NCBI GenBank assembly: GCA_022823625.1
Contig: JAJEHQ010000005.1
Span: forward strand, 1-64,000
Source of the DNA: Gammaproteobacteria bacterium
GTDB lineage: Bacteria > Pseudomonadota > Gammaproteobacteria > Arenicellales > JAJDZL01
Length of the DNA stretch: 64,000 bases
Direction of reading: 5' to 3'
A program made the translations under genes and the position numbers. The first letter of the stretch is position 1. Each line of letters begins with the position of its first letter. Under the pieces are notes generated by a model. The model did not search any database. It worked only from the letters and a program-made list of their open reading frames with translations, and had not been told where the DNA came from. This document shows positions 8,974-18,097 of the stretch, in pieces.

Positions 8974-10904
8974 TGTGAACTGACCGAATCAGACACTGGC
9001 AAGCCATGCAATCGGTTGGATATCAACGCCCGAGTCCGAGGATCAAGGGCGTCATCGTGCAGCTGCGTGTAGATGACTCTGGCATCATTAATGAATCCCG
9101 CATTAACCATCTCATCGCCGGCTTTGAACCGTGCTGCAATACCCCATTCATCGTTCCAATCATTCCCTAGCTGCGCTGACCGTAACAAATGTTCGGAAGC
9201 GTTGACATAATCTTCCATCGCTGAATATGATTCGCTAATCCAGCGCAGCAATTCTCTTCTGTCTTGCATCTCTGTCGCTTTGTCGTAGAGCTTTACAAAA
9301 AACTGAATAGCGAGATTGTGTTGGTTACGGTCCTGTAAATCATAAACAACCTGCTTTATTCGGTCGATCGCTGATTGTTCTGCTTGTAACGGTAAATTAC
9401 TAATCGCTTCGTCAAGCAGAAGTCCACTTCTGTCATACTCTCCAATTGATATGGCAATCCGCGCTTGTGTCAAATACCACGATTCCAACTGAGCCGGCTC
9501 CTCTGGCTTTGCCATCACATTAATGATGCTCAACGCTTTTTCATAGTCCTTTTGTTTCAATAGGGTATTGGCAAGTCGAGTCTGTAGTTCATGTGACACC
9601 ATTGAAACATCCAACAGATTTTTTCGAACAAACAACCTGTCAATCAGATTCTGTAAATCTGCTTCATACAACAAATTGGCCAACGCCCTTGTGCTTCGTT
9701 CCTTGTATTCGCTGTCATAAGCGTTTCTGGCCAGATAGGCATGAACCGCGCGTGCGGTGATTGGCGAGGTTATTTCAAATTCCTGTGCCAACTGAAACCA
9801 GCTTTCATCATCTCCGATGACCAAACCGATGTCGTTTCCAACAAAAAATGCGAATTTGTCATAAGTCTCAAGTAACTGAATCTCAGTGTTCAGCGGTACA
9901 ACTGGTAGGTGTTCCCACTTCGAAAGTTGTGGATAATCAATGGAAAGTCCCGATTCAATTGCCTCGGTCTGCATTTCAAAGTCATTGTATGCACGCGCTG
10001 CAACTTCAATGAGTGCCCAAAGTTCCACATGTAACTCAGAGTCACTCTCAAACTGCGGTTCGATCTCGAGTCCTTTGAGTACCGTCTCGGCCGGGCTCGA
10101 TGCTCGCGTTTGAAATCTGGCATATAGATTTAGAAGCTGTGCCTCAAGTGTCTGTAGCGGTGATAATCGATTTTGAGCTTCGTCCAACTTGTTGTTTCGG
10201 AACAAAACCCGGGTGTAGCGATGCTCCCATTCCGGGGCGCTAGGGCGGTAATCGCGATCATAAAGCGCAAGCGCTATTTCTGCATCTTCGAGATTTTCCT
10301 CTTCAACGTAGAGCTGCGCAATCAGTCCGCGAAGTTGTATGAGCGTATTCTGATCTCCTGACTGATCCAATATCAGTGCTCGAATATTCCGTAGAGCATT
10401 GGAATACTGCTTCAGATGAATCTCAGCCCGAATGGCATACGTTTGCGCCAAGTGTGAAATTTCAGTTTCCCTTAGTTGTCCTGCCCGATCAATCAAATCA
10501 TTCCAAGCTTCAAGCTGCCAGGCGAGTTCCAAATAAAGTGTTTCCCACTCCATCCAGTCAGAAGTCTGATCATATTCGGGTCTAGCTTCAGCAATCAGAC
10601 GGTAGGCGAGTTCCACTGTGCCTAATTCAACTAATTCGCGAACACGATCAAGTGAAATTCCTATTTCGTAGCCTGAAGCCGCGGAAGACTCAGCCTGACT
10701 GTCTATAGCCGTTGACTCAGCAGATTCAACGTGCTCTTCATTGACAGTTTCAGTGGAATCGTCGGTGGTTTGGGCATGAAGTAAATGAGGCGCGACCGAG
10801 ATTCCTATAGAAAACAGGAAGACAAAGAGCGTTGCGACCCACCACCGTCGATGGGCATGTTTGAAGCGGGAAATTTGACTTAAGCTACGCATAGTTGGTA
10901 GCAT
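8970..10904 (-). CDS. Large exported or membrane-anchored TPR-like protein, unknown function
   Basis: 644 residues. A hydrophobic segment (about residues 20-43) preceded by basic residues and followed by HAQ suggests a signal peptide or N-terminal anchor. An acidic Ser/Thr/Glu linker follows. The rest is helical, with repeated Leu/Ala/Tyr spacing typical of degenerate tetratricopeptide repeats, such as the stretch around LAYRLIAEARPEYDQ and later LLKQKDYEKALSIINVM. No catalytic motif is seen. The 4-nt overlap with xerD suggests coupled translation. It could be a periplasmic scaffold; no specific function can be assigned. Confidence 0.75.
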   Translation of the reverse strand: MLPTMRSLSQISRFKHAHRRWWVATLFVFLFSIGISVAPHLLHAQTTDDSTETVNEEHVESAESTAIDSQAESSAASGYEIGISLDRVRELVELGTVELAYRLIAEARPEYDQTSDWMEWETLYLELAWQLEAWNDLIDRAGQLRETEISHLAQTYAIRAEIHLKQYSNALRNIRALILDQSGDQNTLIQLRGLIAQLYVEEENLEDAEIALALYDRDYRPSAPEWEHRYTRVLFRNNKLDEAQNRLSPLQTLEAQLLNLYARFQTRASSPAETVLKGLEIEPQFESDSELHVELWALIEVAARAYNDFEMQTEAIESGLSIDYPQLSKWEHLPVVPLNTEIQLLETYDKFAFFVGNDIGLVIGDDESWFQLAQEFEITSPITARAVHAYLARNAYDSEYKERSTRALANLLYEADLQNLIDRLFVRKNLLDVSMVSHELQTRLANTLLKQKDYEKALSIINVMAKPEEPAQLESWYLTQARIAISIGEYDRSGLLLDEAISNLPLQAEQSAIDRIKQVVYDLQDRNQHNLAIQFFVKLYDKATEMQDRRELLRWISESYSAMEDYVNASEHLLRSAQLGNDWNDEWGIAARFKAGDEMVNAGFINDARVIYTQLHDDALDPRTRALISNRLHGLPVSDSVSSQ

Positions 10905-11009
10905 TGAATGTCGATAGATTCTGTTTAGACGCCTGCATCACGAGAGTAAAGGCATCCACATAGCACCCGGTCAACAGGTGCTGCAGGTTAAAAACGTAAT
11001 TTAATGAAT

Positions 11010-11360
11010 CTATTTTATTTTTTCTTTAATTCTTGCAGACTTACCGGTTCGGTCGCGCAAGTAGTACAGTTTTGCACGTCGAACAGCACCCCGCCGTTTG
11101 ACTTCTACGCTTCGAATGAGCGGACTGTGAGTTTGAAAGACTCGTTCCACTCCTTCACCGTACGATATTTTGCGCACCGTGAACGACGAGTTCAGACCGC
11201 GATTACGCTTTGCAATCACCACACCTTCAAAAGCCTGCTGCCGTACTCGCTCCCCTTCGCGAACCAGTATCACAACACGAACGGTATCACCCGGTGAAAA
11301 ATCCGGGAGATCATCTCTCATCTGTTCGGATTCGATTTCCTGTATTAACTTCCCGCTCAT
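11010..11360 (-). CDS. rplS: 50S ribosomal protein L19
   Basis: 116 residues with the L19 motifs: [46 protein letters not shown]. It lies at the 30S-50S interface. It is the last gene of rpsP-rimM-trmD-rplS and overlaps trmD by 4 nt. Downstream (10964-10982) AGCACC/GGTGCT can form a hairpin, but no U-tract follows on the minus strand. Confidence 0.97.
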   Translation of the reverse strand: MSGKLIQEIESEQMRDDLPDFSPGDTVRVVILVREGERVRQQAFEGVVIAKRNRGLNSSFTVRKISYGEGVERVFQTHSPLIRSVEVKRRGAVRRAKLYYLRDRTGKSARIKEKIK

Positions 11361-12109
11361 GTTTTCCTCTGATGTTGATGATCGGTTTGAAATTCTGATA
11401 AAGCCCGGCGTTGCTCGTCGTTTAGGTCCAGTCTGTCAAGCAAATCTGGCCGTCTCAGCCAGGTTCGACCGACAGATTGCTTCATGCGCCAATAGTTGAT
11501 TGCTTCGTGATCACCTGAAATCAAAACCGAAGGAACTGACAGTCCTTGTACAGTCCGCGGTCGGGTGTAGTGAACACAGTCAAGCAATCCGTTCGAAAAG
11601 GAATCGCATTCACTAGACTGCTCGTTTCCCAGTGCACCGGGAAACTGACGCACAATGGTATCAATCAGCACCATTGCAGCCAACTCTCCACCAGTCAGCA
11701 CATAGTCGCCTATTGACCATTCCTCGGCGCAAATTATATCCAATGCGCGTTGATCAATGCCTTCGTAACGTCCACACAAAATAATCATGTCCGGCAGTTC
11801 AGCGAATCGACAGACATCATCTTGGGTTATTCGTCGCCCTTGAGGACTCATGTAAATCACCGGTGTGTCCTGCCGCATTTTCTGACGCAAGTCGGCTACA
11901 CAGTCGATTACCGGTTCTGCTAGCATGACCATTCCAGGTCCTCCTCCAAAAGGACGGTCATCCAACTGTCGATGCGTCCCCTGCCCGTACTCCCTGAGAT
12001 CAACTGTGCCAAACTCCAACAGGTCATTTTCTATCGCACGCCGCGTGATGCCGAATTCGGTTAAAGCATCAAACATGGATGGAAATATCGTGATTGCGCG
12101 AATTTGCAT
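11357..12109 (-). CDS. trmD: tRNA (guanine-N1-)-methyltransferase
   Basis: SPOUT-class methyltransferase that forms m1G37 in tRNAs whose anticodon-adjacent bases are GG, preventing frameshifts. The 250 residues include [21 protein letters not shown] and [15 protein letters not shown], the knotted SAM-binding motifs. It lies between rimM (12 nt upstream) and rplS (4-nt overlap). Confidence 0.97.
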   Translation of the reverse strand: MQIRAITIFPSMFDALTEFGITRRAIENDLLEFGTVDLREYGQGTHRQLDDRPFGGGPGMVMLAEPVIDCVADLRQKMRQDTPVIYMSPQGRRITQDDVCRFAELPDMIILCGRYEGIDQRALDIICAEEWSIGDYVLTGGELAAMVLIDTIVRQFPGALGNEQSSECDSFSNGLLDCVHYTRPRTVQGLSVPSVLISGDHEAINYWRMKQSVGRTWLRRPDLLDRLDLNDEQRRALSEFQTDHQHQRKT

Positions 12110-12121
12110 GTTTATATTGAG

Positions 12122-12637
12122 CTAAATTTCAATCTGCCATTCAACCCGAATGACACCTGTCTCTAAGTCGACTGTTTTGATCACATTCGGAATATAAGGG
12201 ATAAGGCAACTGTTCTCACCCTCAACAACCAGGACATCATTTGCTCCCGTCTGCATCACCCTGTCGACATGCCCATAAACAGTTCCATCAATGTCAATCG
12301 CCTTCAAACCCAATAGTTGAAAGTGATAGTATTCACCCTCTGGTAACTTCGGAAAGTCGCCAATCGGAATCTGTATGTCTGAACCCTTGAGTTCAAGTGC
12401 CTGATCACGTGTGTCAACCCCGTCGAGTTTGGCAGTGACGAACTTCCCGTGAATCTGGCTTGAGAATACCGAATATGACAGGCACTCTCCAGAATTATTG
12501 CTCAACTCCCAACGTTGAAATTCAAGAAGATTCTCAGGCTGGTCGGTAAAGGATCGAACTTTAACATGACCCCTGACACCAAACGCATCTGTAACACGAC
12601 CAACAATCACACTGTTGTTGAGAATTCTGTGTGTCAA
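12122..12637 (-). CDS. rimM: Ribosome maturation factor RimM
   Basis: 171-residue 30S assembly factor that binds S19. The N-terminal domain has VGRVTDAFGVRGHVKVRSF and the C-terminal PRC-barrel has LPEGEYYHFQLLGL. It lies 101 nt after rpsP, a wider gap than elsewhere in this operon, and 12 nt before trmD. Confidence 0.95.
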   Translation of the reverse strand: MTHRILNNSVIVGRVTDAFGVRGHVKVRSFTDQPENLLEFQRWELSNNSGECLSYSVFSSQIHGKFVTAKLDGVDTRDQALELKGSDIQIPIGDFPKLPEGEYYHFQLLGLKAIDIDGTVYGHVDRVMQTGANDVLVVEGENSCLIPYIPNVIKTVDLETGVIRVEWQIEI

Positions 12638-12738
12638 TCTATTGGAATGCCGACTCCAGCAAACTACGGAAGATTAAATCGTTCAAACAGATTCTGGTGT
12701 CAATTCAGCGAACGAGTGGTTCACTCACTGAATAAGTT

Positions 12739-13002
12739 TTAGGCAGGATTCAAACTGGTTTCGGCTCTTGCGGTTTTAATCAGTGTGCCGACTCTGTCAG
12801 ACACTTTGGCGCCATTGGACACCCAATAATCCACCCGGTCAAGATCAATAATCAAACTTTCTTCATGCTCTCGGGCAATGGGATTAAAGAATCCAAGTCG
12901 TTCAATGAACTTTCCGGTTGCTGCACGCCGACTGTCAGCTACCACAATGGAGTAGAAGGGTCGTTTCTTTGCCCCACCACGCGCTAAACGAATTACGACC
13001 AT
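12739..13002 (-). CDS. rpsP: 30S ribosomal protein S16
   Basis: 87 residues beginning [23 protein letters not shown], the classical S16 N-terminus. The open frame continues upstream to 13059, but the ATG at 13000-13002 has GGAG about 11 nt upstream and matches the family start. It is the first gene of the ribosomal/tRNA-modification operon; a promoter is expected in 13003-13152 but could not be placed. Confidence 0.95.
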   Translation of the reverse strand: MVVIRLARGGAKKRPFYSIVVADSRRAATGKFIERLGFFNPIAREHEESLIIDLDRVDYWVSNGAKVSDRVGTLIKTARAETSLNPA

Positions 13003-13152
13003 TGGCCAAATGACTCCGTAGAATAGTTGGTAAAAACGAATCATTATATTAGACAACAATTATCTGATGATTGGATTCGAAACTGTTGTCCCAAATTCAG
13101 TCAAATCTACAGCTGTAATTTCATGGCATGAATTCTTCAGGCCGCAATCTCG

Positions 13153-13956
13153 TCAGTTTATGACCTGACTTCGCCCATAAAACTGAATGCGGTCTTCGTC
13201 AGAAAATCGGACGCCCGGTGAATCGAAGTAAGAGAACACCGCTACTATTCGTCTCCTGCCACCTGAGACTGGTGAGACTCTGTGGGCTGAATGTTTGCCT
13301 TGGAAAACTGTTAGAGTTCCAGGCTCTATATGGAAGGAACGTACCTCTCGGTCTTCACCCTCAAGAAGCTTTTCAACGCCTGCATAATTCGGGTCTCCAT
13401 CGCTTCTCAAATTTCGCCGGACTTGAAACACGCCGCCAGAGATTGGTTGCTGTAAAAGCAGAGTAATTGTGAATTCAGACCGGTCAAAGTGCCAGTTTGT
13501 CACATCGCCGTTTCGCATTGATTTGATATTAAGTCCTGCCAGAGGGTCATCCATCGGATAAAGTCGATCCTTTCCGACAATTGCCGCAATGAATTCAATC
13601 ATTGGCTGCCACTGGTAAAGGTCCCAAAGCACTGATGACGTTATTTGATCACCGCAAACTGTCAAACTGGTGGTATGCATTCTGGCCATTACCGAGGCAT
13701 CCGCTGCAACTTTATCCAATTGATCGTCAAAATAGATGTTGTGTTCTCTATTGTGAACAAAGGATTCATTCTCAATAATGGGTGAGAGCTGCGCCACGCA
13801 CTCCTCAACAACTGACCGTCTTAAAAAGCCCGCTAAAGTAAGAACACCGGTCGTCTTGAGTTCAGACCTAGAACGATCAATCAGTTCAAGACCTATGCTA
13901 CTGTCTAGTTGATGTATCGGATACTTGTCAAGATCAATGTCACGAGAAACATTCAT
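13153..13956 (-). CDS. 2-oxoglutarate/Fe(II)-dependent oxygenase, substrate unknown
   Basis: 267 residues with the facial triad His156-x-Asp158 (NWHFDRSEF) and a distal His225 (SAHRVSP), followed by an Arg cluster (234-236) that could bind the 2-oxoglutarate carboxylate. The Asp argues for hydroxylation; radical halogenases of related folds replace it with Gly or Ala. It is the last gene after the polyamine ABC transporter and acetylpolyamine amidohydrolase, 31 nt downstream of the latter, so an amine, amino acid or polyamine substrate is plausible. That is inference from context only. Confidence 0.72.
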   Translation of the reverse strand: MNVSRDIDLDKYPIHQLDSSIGLELIDRSRSELKTTGVLTLAGFLRRSVVEECVAQLSPIIENESFVHNREHNIYFDDQLDKVAADASVMARMHTTSLTVCGDQITSSVLWDLYQWQPMIEFIAAIVGKDRLYPMDDPLAGLNIKSMRNGDVTNWHFDRSEFTITLLLQQPISGGVFQVRRNLRSDGDPNYAGVEKLLEGEDREVRSFHIEPGTLTVFQGKHSAHRVSPVSGGRRRIVAVFSYFDSPGVRFSDEDRIQFYGRSQVIN

Positions 13957-13987
13957 TTTCAGAGACTCTGTTGCGTCAAAAATAGCA

Positions 13988-15022
13988 TCAATTGAAAGAT
14001 GAGAAAAAACCGTCCAGTACGTTCACGGTGTTCACGCCAATTTCGGATACTGCATATCCTCCCTCCATAACGAACAAGGTCGGAATATTCAGTCGGCCCA
14101 ATGTTTCGCCATAGCGGGTGAAGTCTTCACTTGCGAGTTTAAAGAAACTGATCGGATCGTCTTTGAATGTATCAACACCCAGTGATACGACCAGTGCGTC
14201 AGGTGAATACTCCTGAATGCGTCTGCAGGCATCATTCATTGCAGTGAACCAGACATCAAACTCGGTTCCAGGCGGCATTGGATAATTCACATTGAATCCT
14301 TCTCCTGCGCTTTCACCAGTTTCATCTGTGTACCCCAAAAAATGTGGGAACGCGTCTTCGGGCTGACCATGCAATGACAGGTAGAGTACATCGTTGCGCT
14401 GATAAAAAATATCCTGAGACCCATTTCCATGATGAAAATCGACATCCAGAAGTGCAACACGGCGAGCGCCATCATTCAAGAACCCCTGTGCGGCAATTGC
14501 GGCGTTATTCATGAAACAATAACCACCGTACATGTTGATTCCAGCATGATGGCCAGGCGGACGGCATAAAGCAAACGCCACCCTGTCGTTCGACACCAGT
14601 TTCTGTGCAGTCGTCGCGCAAGCGGCAGCCGACTGTGCCGCAGTCCACGTGCCTGACATAATCGCAGTTTCAATAGCCATTGAATAGTAACCAAGCTTTC
14701 CATCGATATGATTTGGCACCCGATCATTGTGCATGCGCCGAGCTGGAAAACAGGTTGGAATGGCTTCACCGTTCATACCCTCTTTCTTCCAATCGTCCCA
14801 GGCGGTTGCAAGAAACTCAAGAAAATCTGGTGTATGTACGCGCTGAACCAGTTCGATATCAAAATCCTCAGGATCCAGAAACTCGGTATACCCTCGGCTT
14901 CGCAACTGCTCAACAATGTAGTCCCATCGCTCTGGACACTCAAATGGTCGAACGAGTTCACCGCCATATAGTTCGCCCTTCGGAAAATGCAATCGGTGCT
15001 GTTCACTGGATACAGTTTTCAT
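13988..15022 (-). CDS. Acetylpolyamine amidohydrolase (histone-deacetylase family)
   Basis: Zinc hydrolase expected to deacetylate acetylputrescine, acetylcadaverine or acetylspermidine. The general acid/base pair His158-His159 lies in RPPGHHAG. The zinc ligands Asp195 and His197 are in LDVDFHHGNG and Asp284 is in SLGVDTFKDDP. VMEGGYAV supplies the C-terminal glycine-rich motif. These positions coincide with those of the characterised Mycoplana ramosa enzyme (numbering from memory). It lies directly after a polyamine-type ABC transporter, which supports the polyamine role over protein deacetylation. Confidence 0.85.
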   Translation of the reverse strand: MKTVSSEQHRLHFPKGELYGGELVRPFECPERWDYIVEQLRSRGYTEFLDPEDFDIELVQRVHTPDFLEFLATAWDDWKKEGMNGEAIPTCFPARRMHNDRVPNHIDGKLGYYSMAIETAIMSGTWTAAQSAAACATTAQKLVSNDRVAFALCRPPGHHAGINMYGGYCFMNNAAIAAQGFLNDGARRVALLDVDFHHGNGSQDIFYQRNDVLYLSLHGQPEDAFPHFLGYTDETGESAGEGFNVNYPMPPGTEFDVWFTAMNDACRRIQEYSPDALVVSLGVDTFKDDPISFFKLASEDFTRYGETLGRLNIPTLFVMEGGYAVSEIGVNTVNVLDGFFSSFN

Positions 15023-15073
15023 ATCATCATTTCCTTGTAGTTACACGAATGATATGCGGAGTTCAACATGAGA

Positions 15074-15115
15074 AAAGCCGTATCGAACTGCAAATCTGCA
15101 ACTCAATACGGCTTT
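15074..15115 (-). terminator. Hairpin between the potF-like gene and the amidohydrolase gene
   Basis: AAAGCCGTAT (15074-15083) and ATACGGCTTT (15106-15115) form a perfect 10-bp stem. On the minus strand the stem ends in GGCTTTTCT, a short U-tract. It starts 12 nt after the binding-protein stop. It is probably a partial terminator or mRNA-stabilising hairpin that lets the binding protein be made in excess of the downstream enzymes. Confidence 0.5.
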
Positions 15116-15127
15116 CCCAAATCACTT

Positions 15128-16162
15128 CTATTTCTGCAGTTCCGTCCAGATCGCAGTATACAAGCTCTGAACTTCGGGCGAACACGGTGGAATAAATCGA
15201 CCGCTAGCCTGAAACTGCTCAGGAATCATGACTTCTGGCGCTTCACGCAGTTCTGCATTCATATATGCATCAGACCCCATTATGGCATTTGCATAGTTGG
15301 CGAAATTTGATACCAGTGCGGCGTTTTCCGGAGCCATCAGAAAGTTCTGGAACAATTTTGCATTGTCAACATTGTTGGCATCCTTGAGGACTGCAACATT
15401 GTCCATCCAAAGTGGGTAGCCTTCAATCGGATACCCATAATGAACTTCAGGTCTCTCACTTCGGGCACGCATGCTGTATCCATTCCAGTTCATTGAAACT
15501 GCAACATCACCACTCACAAGCTTTTCCTTGGTCCCATAGTCCAGAGACTTCCAACTCGCCTTGGCAGATACCAGCAAGTCTCGAACGCGCTTCAGAACTT
15601 CCTTATCATTGGTACACACATCGCCGCCTTCATAAAAGATTGCCATGTGAACAACATCACCCATTTCGGGCACAACATTAATTTTGCCCATCAGCGATTC
15701 CGGTGGATCAAACAGTATCTTCGAAGTGTTGATGTCACCATCGTATTCGGCAGTGTTGACAGAAATTCCAGTGCTTCCCCAAAGCCAGGGAACGGTATAA
15801 CGTCGTCCAGGATCAAAATCAGGATTTCTGGAAACTTCCATCACGTGCTGGAAGTTTTCCATCTGGTCAGGCCGCGTCTCCAGCAAGAGACCTTCCTCAA
15901 TCCAAATTGGAACGTGTGTCGAAGTTGGCACCACAATGTCAAAACCGTGACCACCAGGACGAACTTTTGCCAACGCGGTTTCATTGGAATCATAGTCAGT
16001 GAGAGTAACTTTAACGTCATATTCCTGTTCGAACTTTTCGACTAACTCTGGTGAGGTGTAGTCACCCCAGTTGTAAATGTGCAGTTCGCCAGCCGCGAAT
16101 AAAGATGCTGAAAACATCAGAGCGACGATTGCAATCAGACATTTAACCAAGTAATTTCTCAT
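15128..16162 (-). CDS. potF: Putrescine/spermidine-type periplasmic binding protein
   Basis: 344 residues with a clear signal peptide (hydrophobic about 8-22, cleavage near SLFAA/GELH). The mature protein opens with LHIYNWGDYTSPELVEKFE, the PotD/PotF hallmark, and later has VPWLWGSTGISVN. It captures polyamine in the periplasm for the adjacent permeases. It is separated from the permease genes by 171 nt that contain an inverted repeat (TGACTG/CAGTCA, 16261-16277). PotD against PotF specificity cannot be decided from sequence alone. Confidence 0.88.
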   Translation of the reverse strand: MRNYLVKCLIAIVALMFSASLFAAGELHIYNWGDYTSPELVEKFEQEYDVKVTLTDYDSNETALAKVRPGGHGFDIVVPTSTHVPIWIEEGLLLETRPDQMENFQHVMEVSRNPDFDPGRRYTVPWLWGSTGISVNTAEYDGDINTSKILFDPPESLMGKINVVPEMGDVVHMAIFYEGGDVCTNDKEVLKRVRDLLVSAKASWKSLDYGTKEKLVSGDVAVSMNWNGYSMRARSERPEVHYGYPIEGYPLWMDNVAVLKDANNVDNAKLFQNFLMAPENAALVSNFANYANAIMGSDAYMNAELREAPEVMIPEQFQASGRFIPPCSPEVQSLYTAIWTELQK

Positions 16163-16333
16163 CGTGCTGTCTCCTTACGAATATCAAAACAATTTAGGTG
16201 GAAAAAAGAATTTTATTCACTTATCGGAGTTCAACTCACAATCATGTAGATTGAAACCGATGACTGGTTAACAGTCAAACTCCGACCCGCTTTTTCAGGT
16301 AGTGCTCACTTACCCGACCGCAAGACTATACCA

Positions 16334-17152
16334 TTAACGAGTTCGAAGTATGAAAAAAATTGACACCAACAGAACTGAAACACCCAGCAAAGCGCTGGAG
16401 ATTGCGTTGACTTCTGGTGTGATACCACGCCGCAGCTGTCCGAGCATATAGGTTGGCAGTGTATCCTGACCGGCAGACTTGACAAGTTCAGTTATCACCA
16501 CATCGTCAAGAGAAATAACAAATGCAAGCATCAACCCTGCTAGTATTCCCGGCCATAACAGTGGCAATGTAATTCTTCGAAGGGTCTGAACGGGTGTCGC
16601 ATACAAATCCTGTGCAGCCGTTTCAAGTATGCCGTCCATGCCTTCGAGTCGTGCCCGAATCGGCATATAGGCAAATGGGATGCAAAATGCAGTATGAGCA
16701 GCGACAAGGTAGGTTAACCCGTGATAGCCAGTCGCTGCCTTGATAATTGCAAAGAAGATTAAAAGTGCGACACCGGTAACGATTTCAGGCACCATCAATG
16801 GCTGGTTAATGACTGCATAAATTACCATTTGTCCTCGATAATTTCGGGTTCGTGTTGTTCCCAGTGCAGCCATAGTAGCCAAGGTGGTTGCTGTAACCGA
16901 CGCGATACTCGCTACAATCAGTGATCGGAATGTGACTTCCTGTACCAGTTCATTTTCCCAGGCGACAACATACCATTGCAGCGAAAAACCCTCCCAAAGG
17001 GCAATATTGGTCCCGGAGTTGAACGAATAAATAACTAACGCAACGATCGGTGCATAAAGCAGTACAAAACACAAGATCGCCATAGAAGAAAATCCAGGCA
17101 GGTAGCGTACGGAAAACTCCCGGTTTCGATTTTTTGCTACAAGCATAATCAA
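16334..17152 (-). CDS. potI: Polyamine ABC transporter permease, PotC/PotI type
   Basis: 272 residues, about six membrane helices, with the EAA-type cytoplasmic loop that contacts the ATPase (LEGMDGILETAAQDLYATPVQ, about residues 157-178). It pairs with the adjacent PotB/PotH-like permease and overlaps it by 4 nt. A second ATG at 17146 is an equally good start. Confidence 0.88.
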   Translation of the reverse strand: MIMLVAKNRNREFSVRYLPGFSSMAILCFVLLYAPIVALVIYSFNSGTNIALWEGFSLQWYVVAWENELVQEVTFRSLIVASIASVTATTLATMAALGTTRTRNYRGQMVIYAVINQPLMVPEIVTGVALLIFFAIIKAATGYHGLTYLVAAHTAFCIPFAYMPIRARLEGMDGILETAAQDLYATPVQTLRRITLPLLWPGILAGLMLAFVISLDDVVITELVKSAGQDTLPTYMLGQLRRGITPEVNAISSALLGVSVLLVSIFFILRTR

Positions 17153-18096
17153 TCCGATTTTCGCTGCAGGTTTTGCACATACACCAGTAGTGAAACCATC
17201 ACAATCACCAGTAAGGTGATCGATAGCGCTGCTCCCAGTGGCCAGTTTCTACCCTGTCCGAATTGCAGTTCTATGAGGTTGCCGAGCATCAGGTTCTTAC
17301 CCCCACCCAACACCCGCGGTGTAACGTATGCACCGAGTGATGGGATGAACACCAGGATAGAGCCCGCAATTATTCCAGGCTTTACCAGTGGAATAATGAT
17401 TCGCCACAGAACAAAGATTCGCGTCGCGTATAGATCGTAGGCAGCTTCAATTAATCTGAAATCAAGTTTCTCAATGCTCGCGTAAAGCGGCAAAACCATG
17501 AGTGGTAAATACACGTAGGCCATACCCAGCATGATGGAAAATTCGGTGTACAGCATCTCAATTGGCGTCTCGATGAATCCGAAATTAATCAGCAAAGTAT
17601 TGATGATGCCCTGGTCGCGAATCACCTGCATGATTGCAAAAGTACGAATCAACAAGTTCGTCCAAAATGGAATGGTGATCAAAAACAGCCACAGGTTTCG
17701 TGTATTTGGAGAGCGTGTGGCTATGAAGTATGCAGTTGGGAACCCTAGGATCAAGGCCGTTAATGTGGACTGGACAGAAAGCTTGACTGAACGCCAAAAT
17801 ATTGAGATGTGCGCATCTGCGATGGATACGGTATCGTCAAAAATGTCCTTCTTCAGAAACACTTGAAACCAGCCGTCCCATGACCATTCCCATATCACGC
17901 CACCATATGGTCCGGCCTTGAGAAAGGTATAAATCAGAACAATTAATAAAGGCCCGGCTGCAGCGAGTATGAGAACGATCAGTGCCGGAGTGCAGAGCAA
18001 CAGATTGTTGCGGACCTCCTTCTTGCGCCTTGCCACCTCAGAGTGCTCATGAAGCCCTCTGTTTGAACTCCTAACTTCAGCAGCTGAATTCGACAC
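17149..18096 (-). CDS. potH: Polyamine ABC transporter permease, PotB/PotH type
   Basis: 315 residues with a charged cytoplasmic N-terminus and about six membrane helices. The EAA loop includes IEKLDFRLIEAAYDLYATR. It is the first of the two permeases, starts one base after the ATPase gene ends, and overlaps the second permease by 4 nt, so the three are translationally coupled. Confidence 0.88.
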   Translation of the reverse strand: MSNSAAEVRSSNRGLHEHSEVARRKKEVRNNLLLCTPALIVLILAAAGPLLIVLIYTFLKAGPYGGVIWEWSWDGWFQVFLKKDIFDDTVSIADAHISIFWRSVKLSVQSTLTALILGFPTAYFIATRSPNTRNLWLFLITIPFWTNLLIRTFAIMQVIRDQGIINTLLINFGFIETPIEMLYTEFSIMLGMAYVYLPLMVLPLYASIEKLDFRLIEAAYDLYATRIFVLWRIIIPLVKPGIIAGSILVFIPSLGAYVTPRVLGGGKNLMLGNLIELQFGQGRNWPLGAALSITLLVIVMVSLLVYVQNLQRKSD

Positions 18097-18097
18097 T

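Noticed and set aside
10964..10982. Intrinsic terminator after rplS
   Set aside because: The AGCACC/GGTGCT stem exists, but no U-tract follows on the minus strand.
13153..13956. BesD/HalD-type radical halogenase
   Set aside because: The iron site has His-x-Asp; those halogenases lack the Asp.
14680..15195. 171-codon plus-strand frame
   Set aside because: Antisense to the amidohydrolase and binding-protein genes, whose coding evidence is strong.
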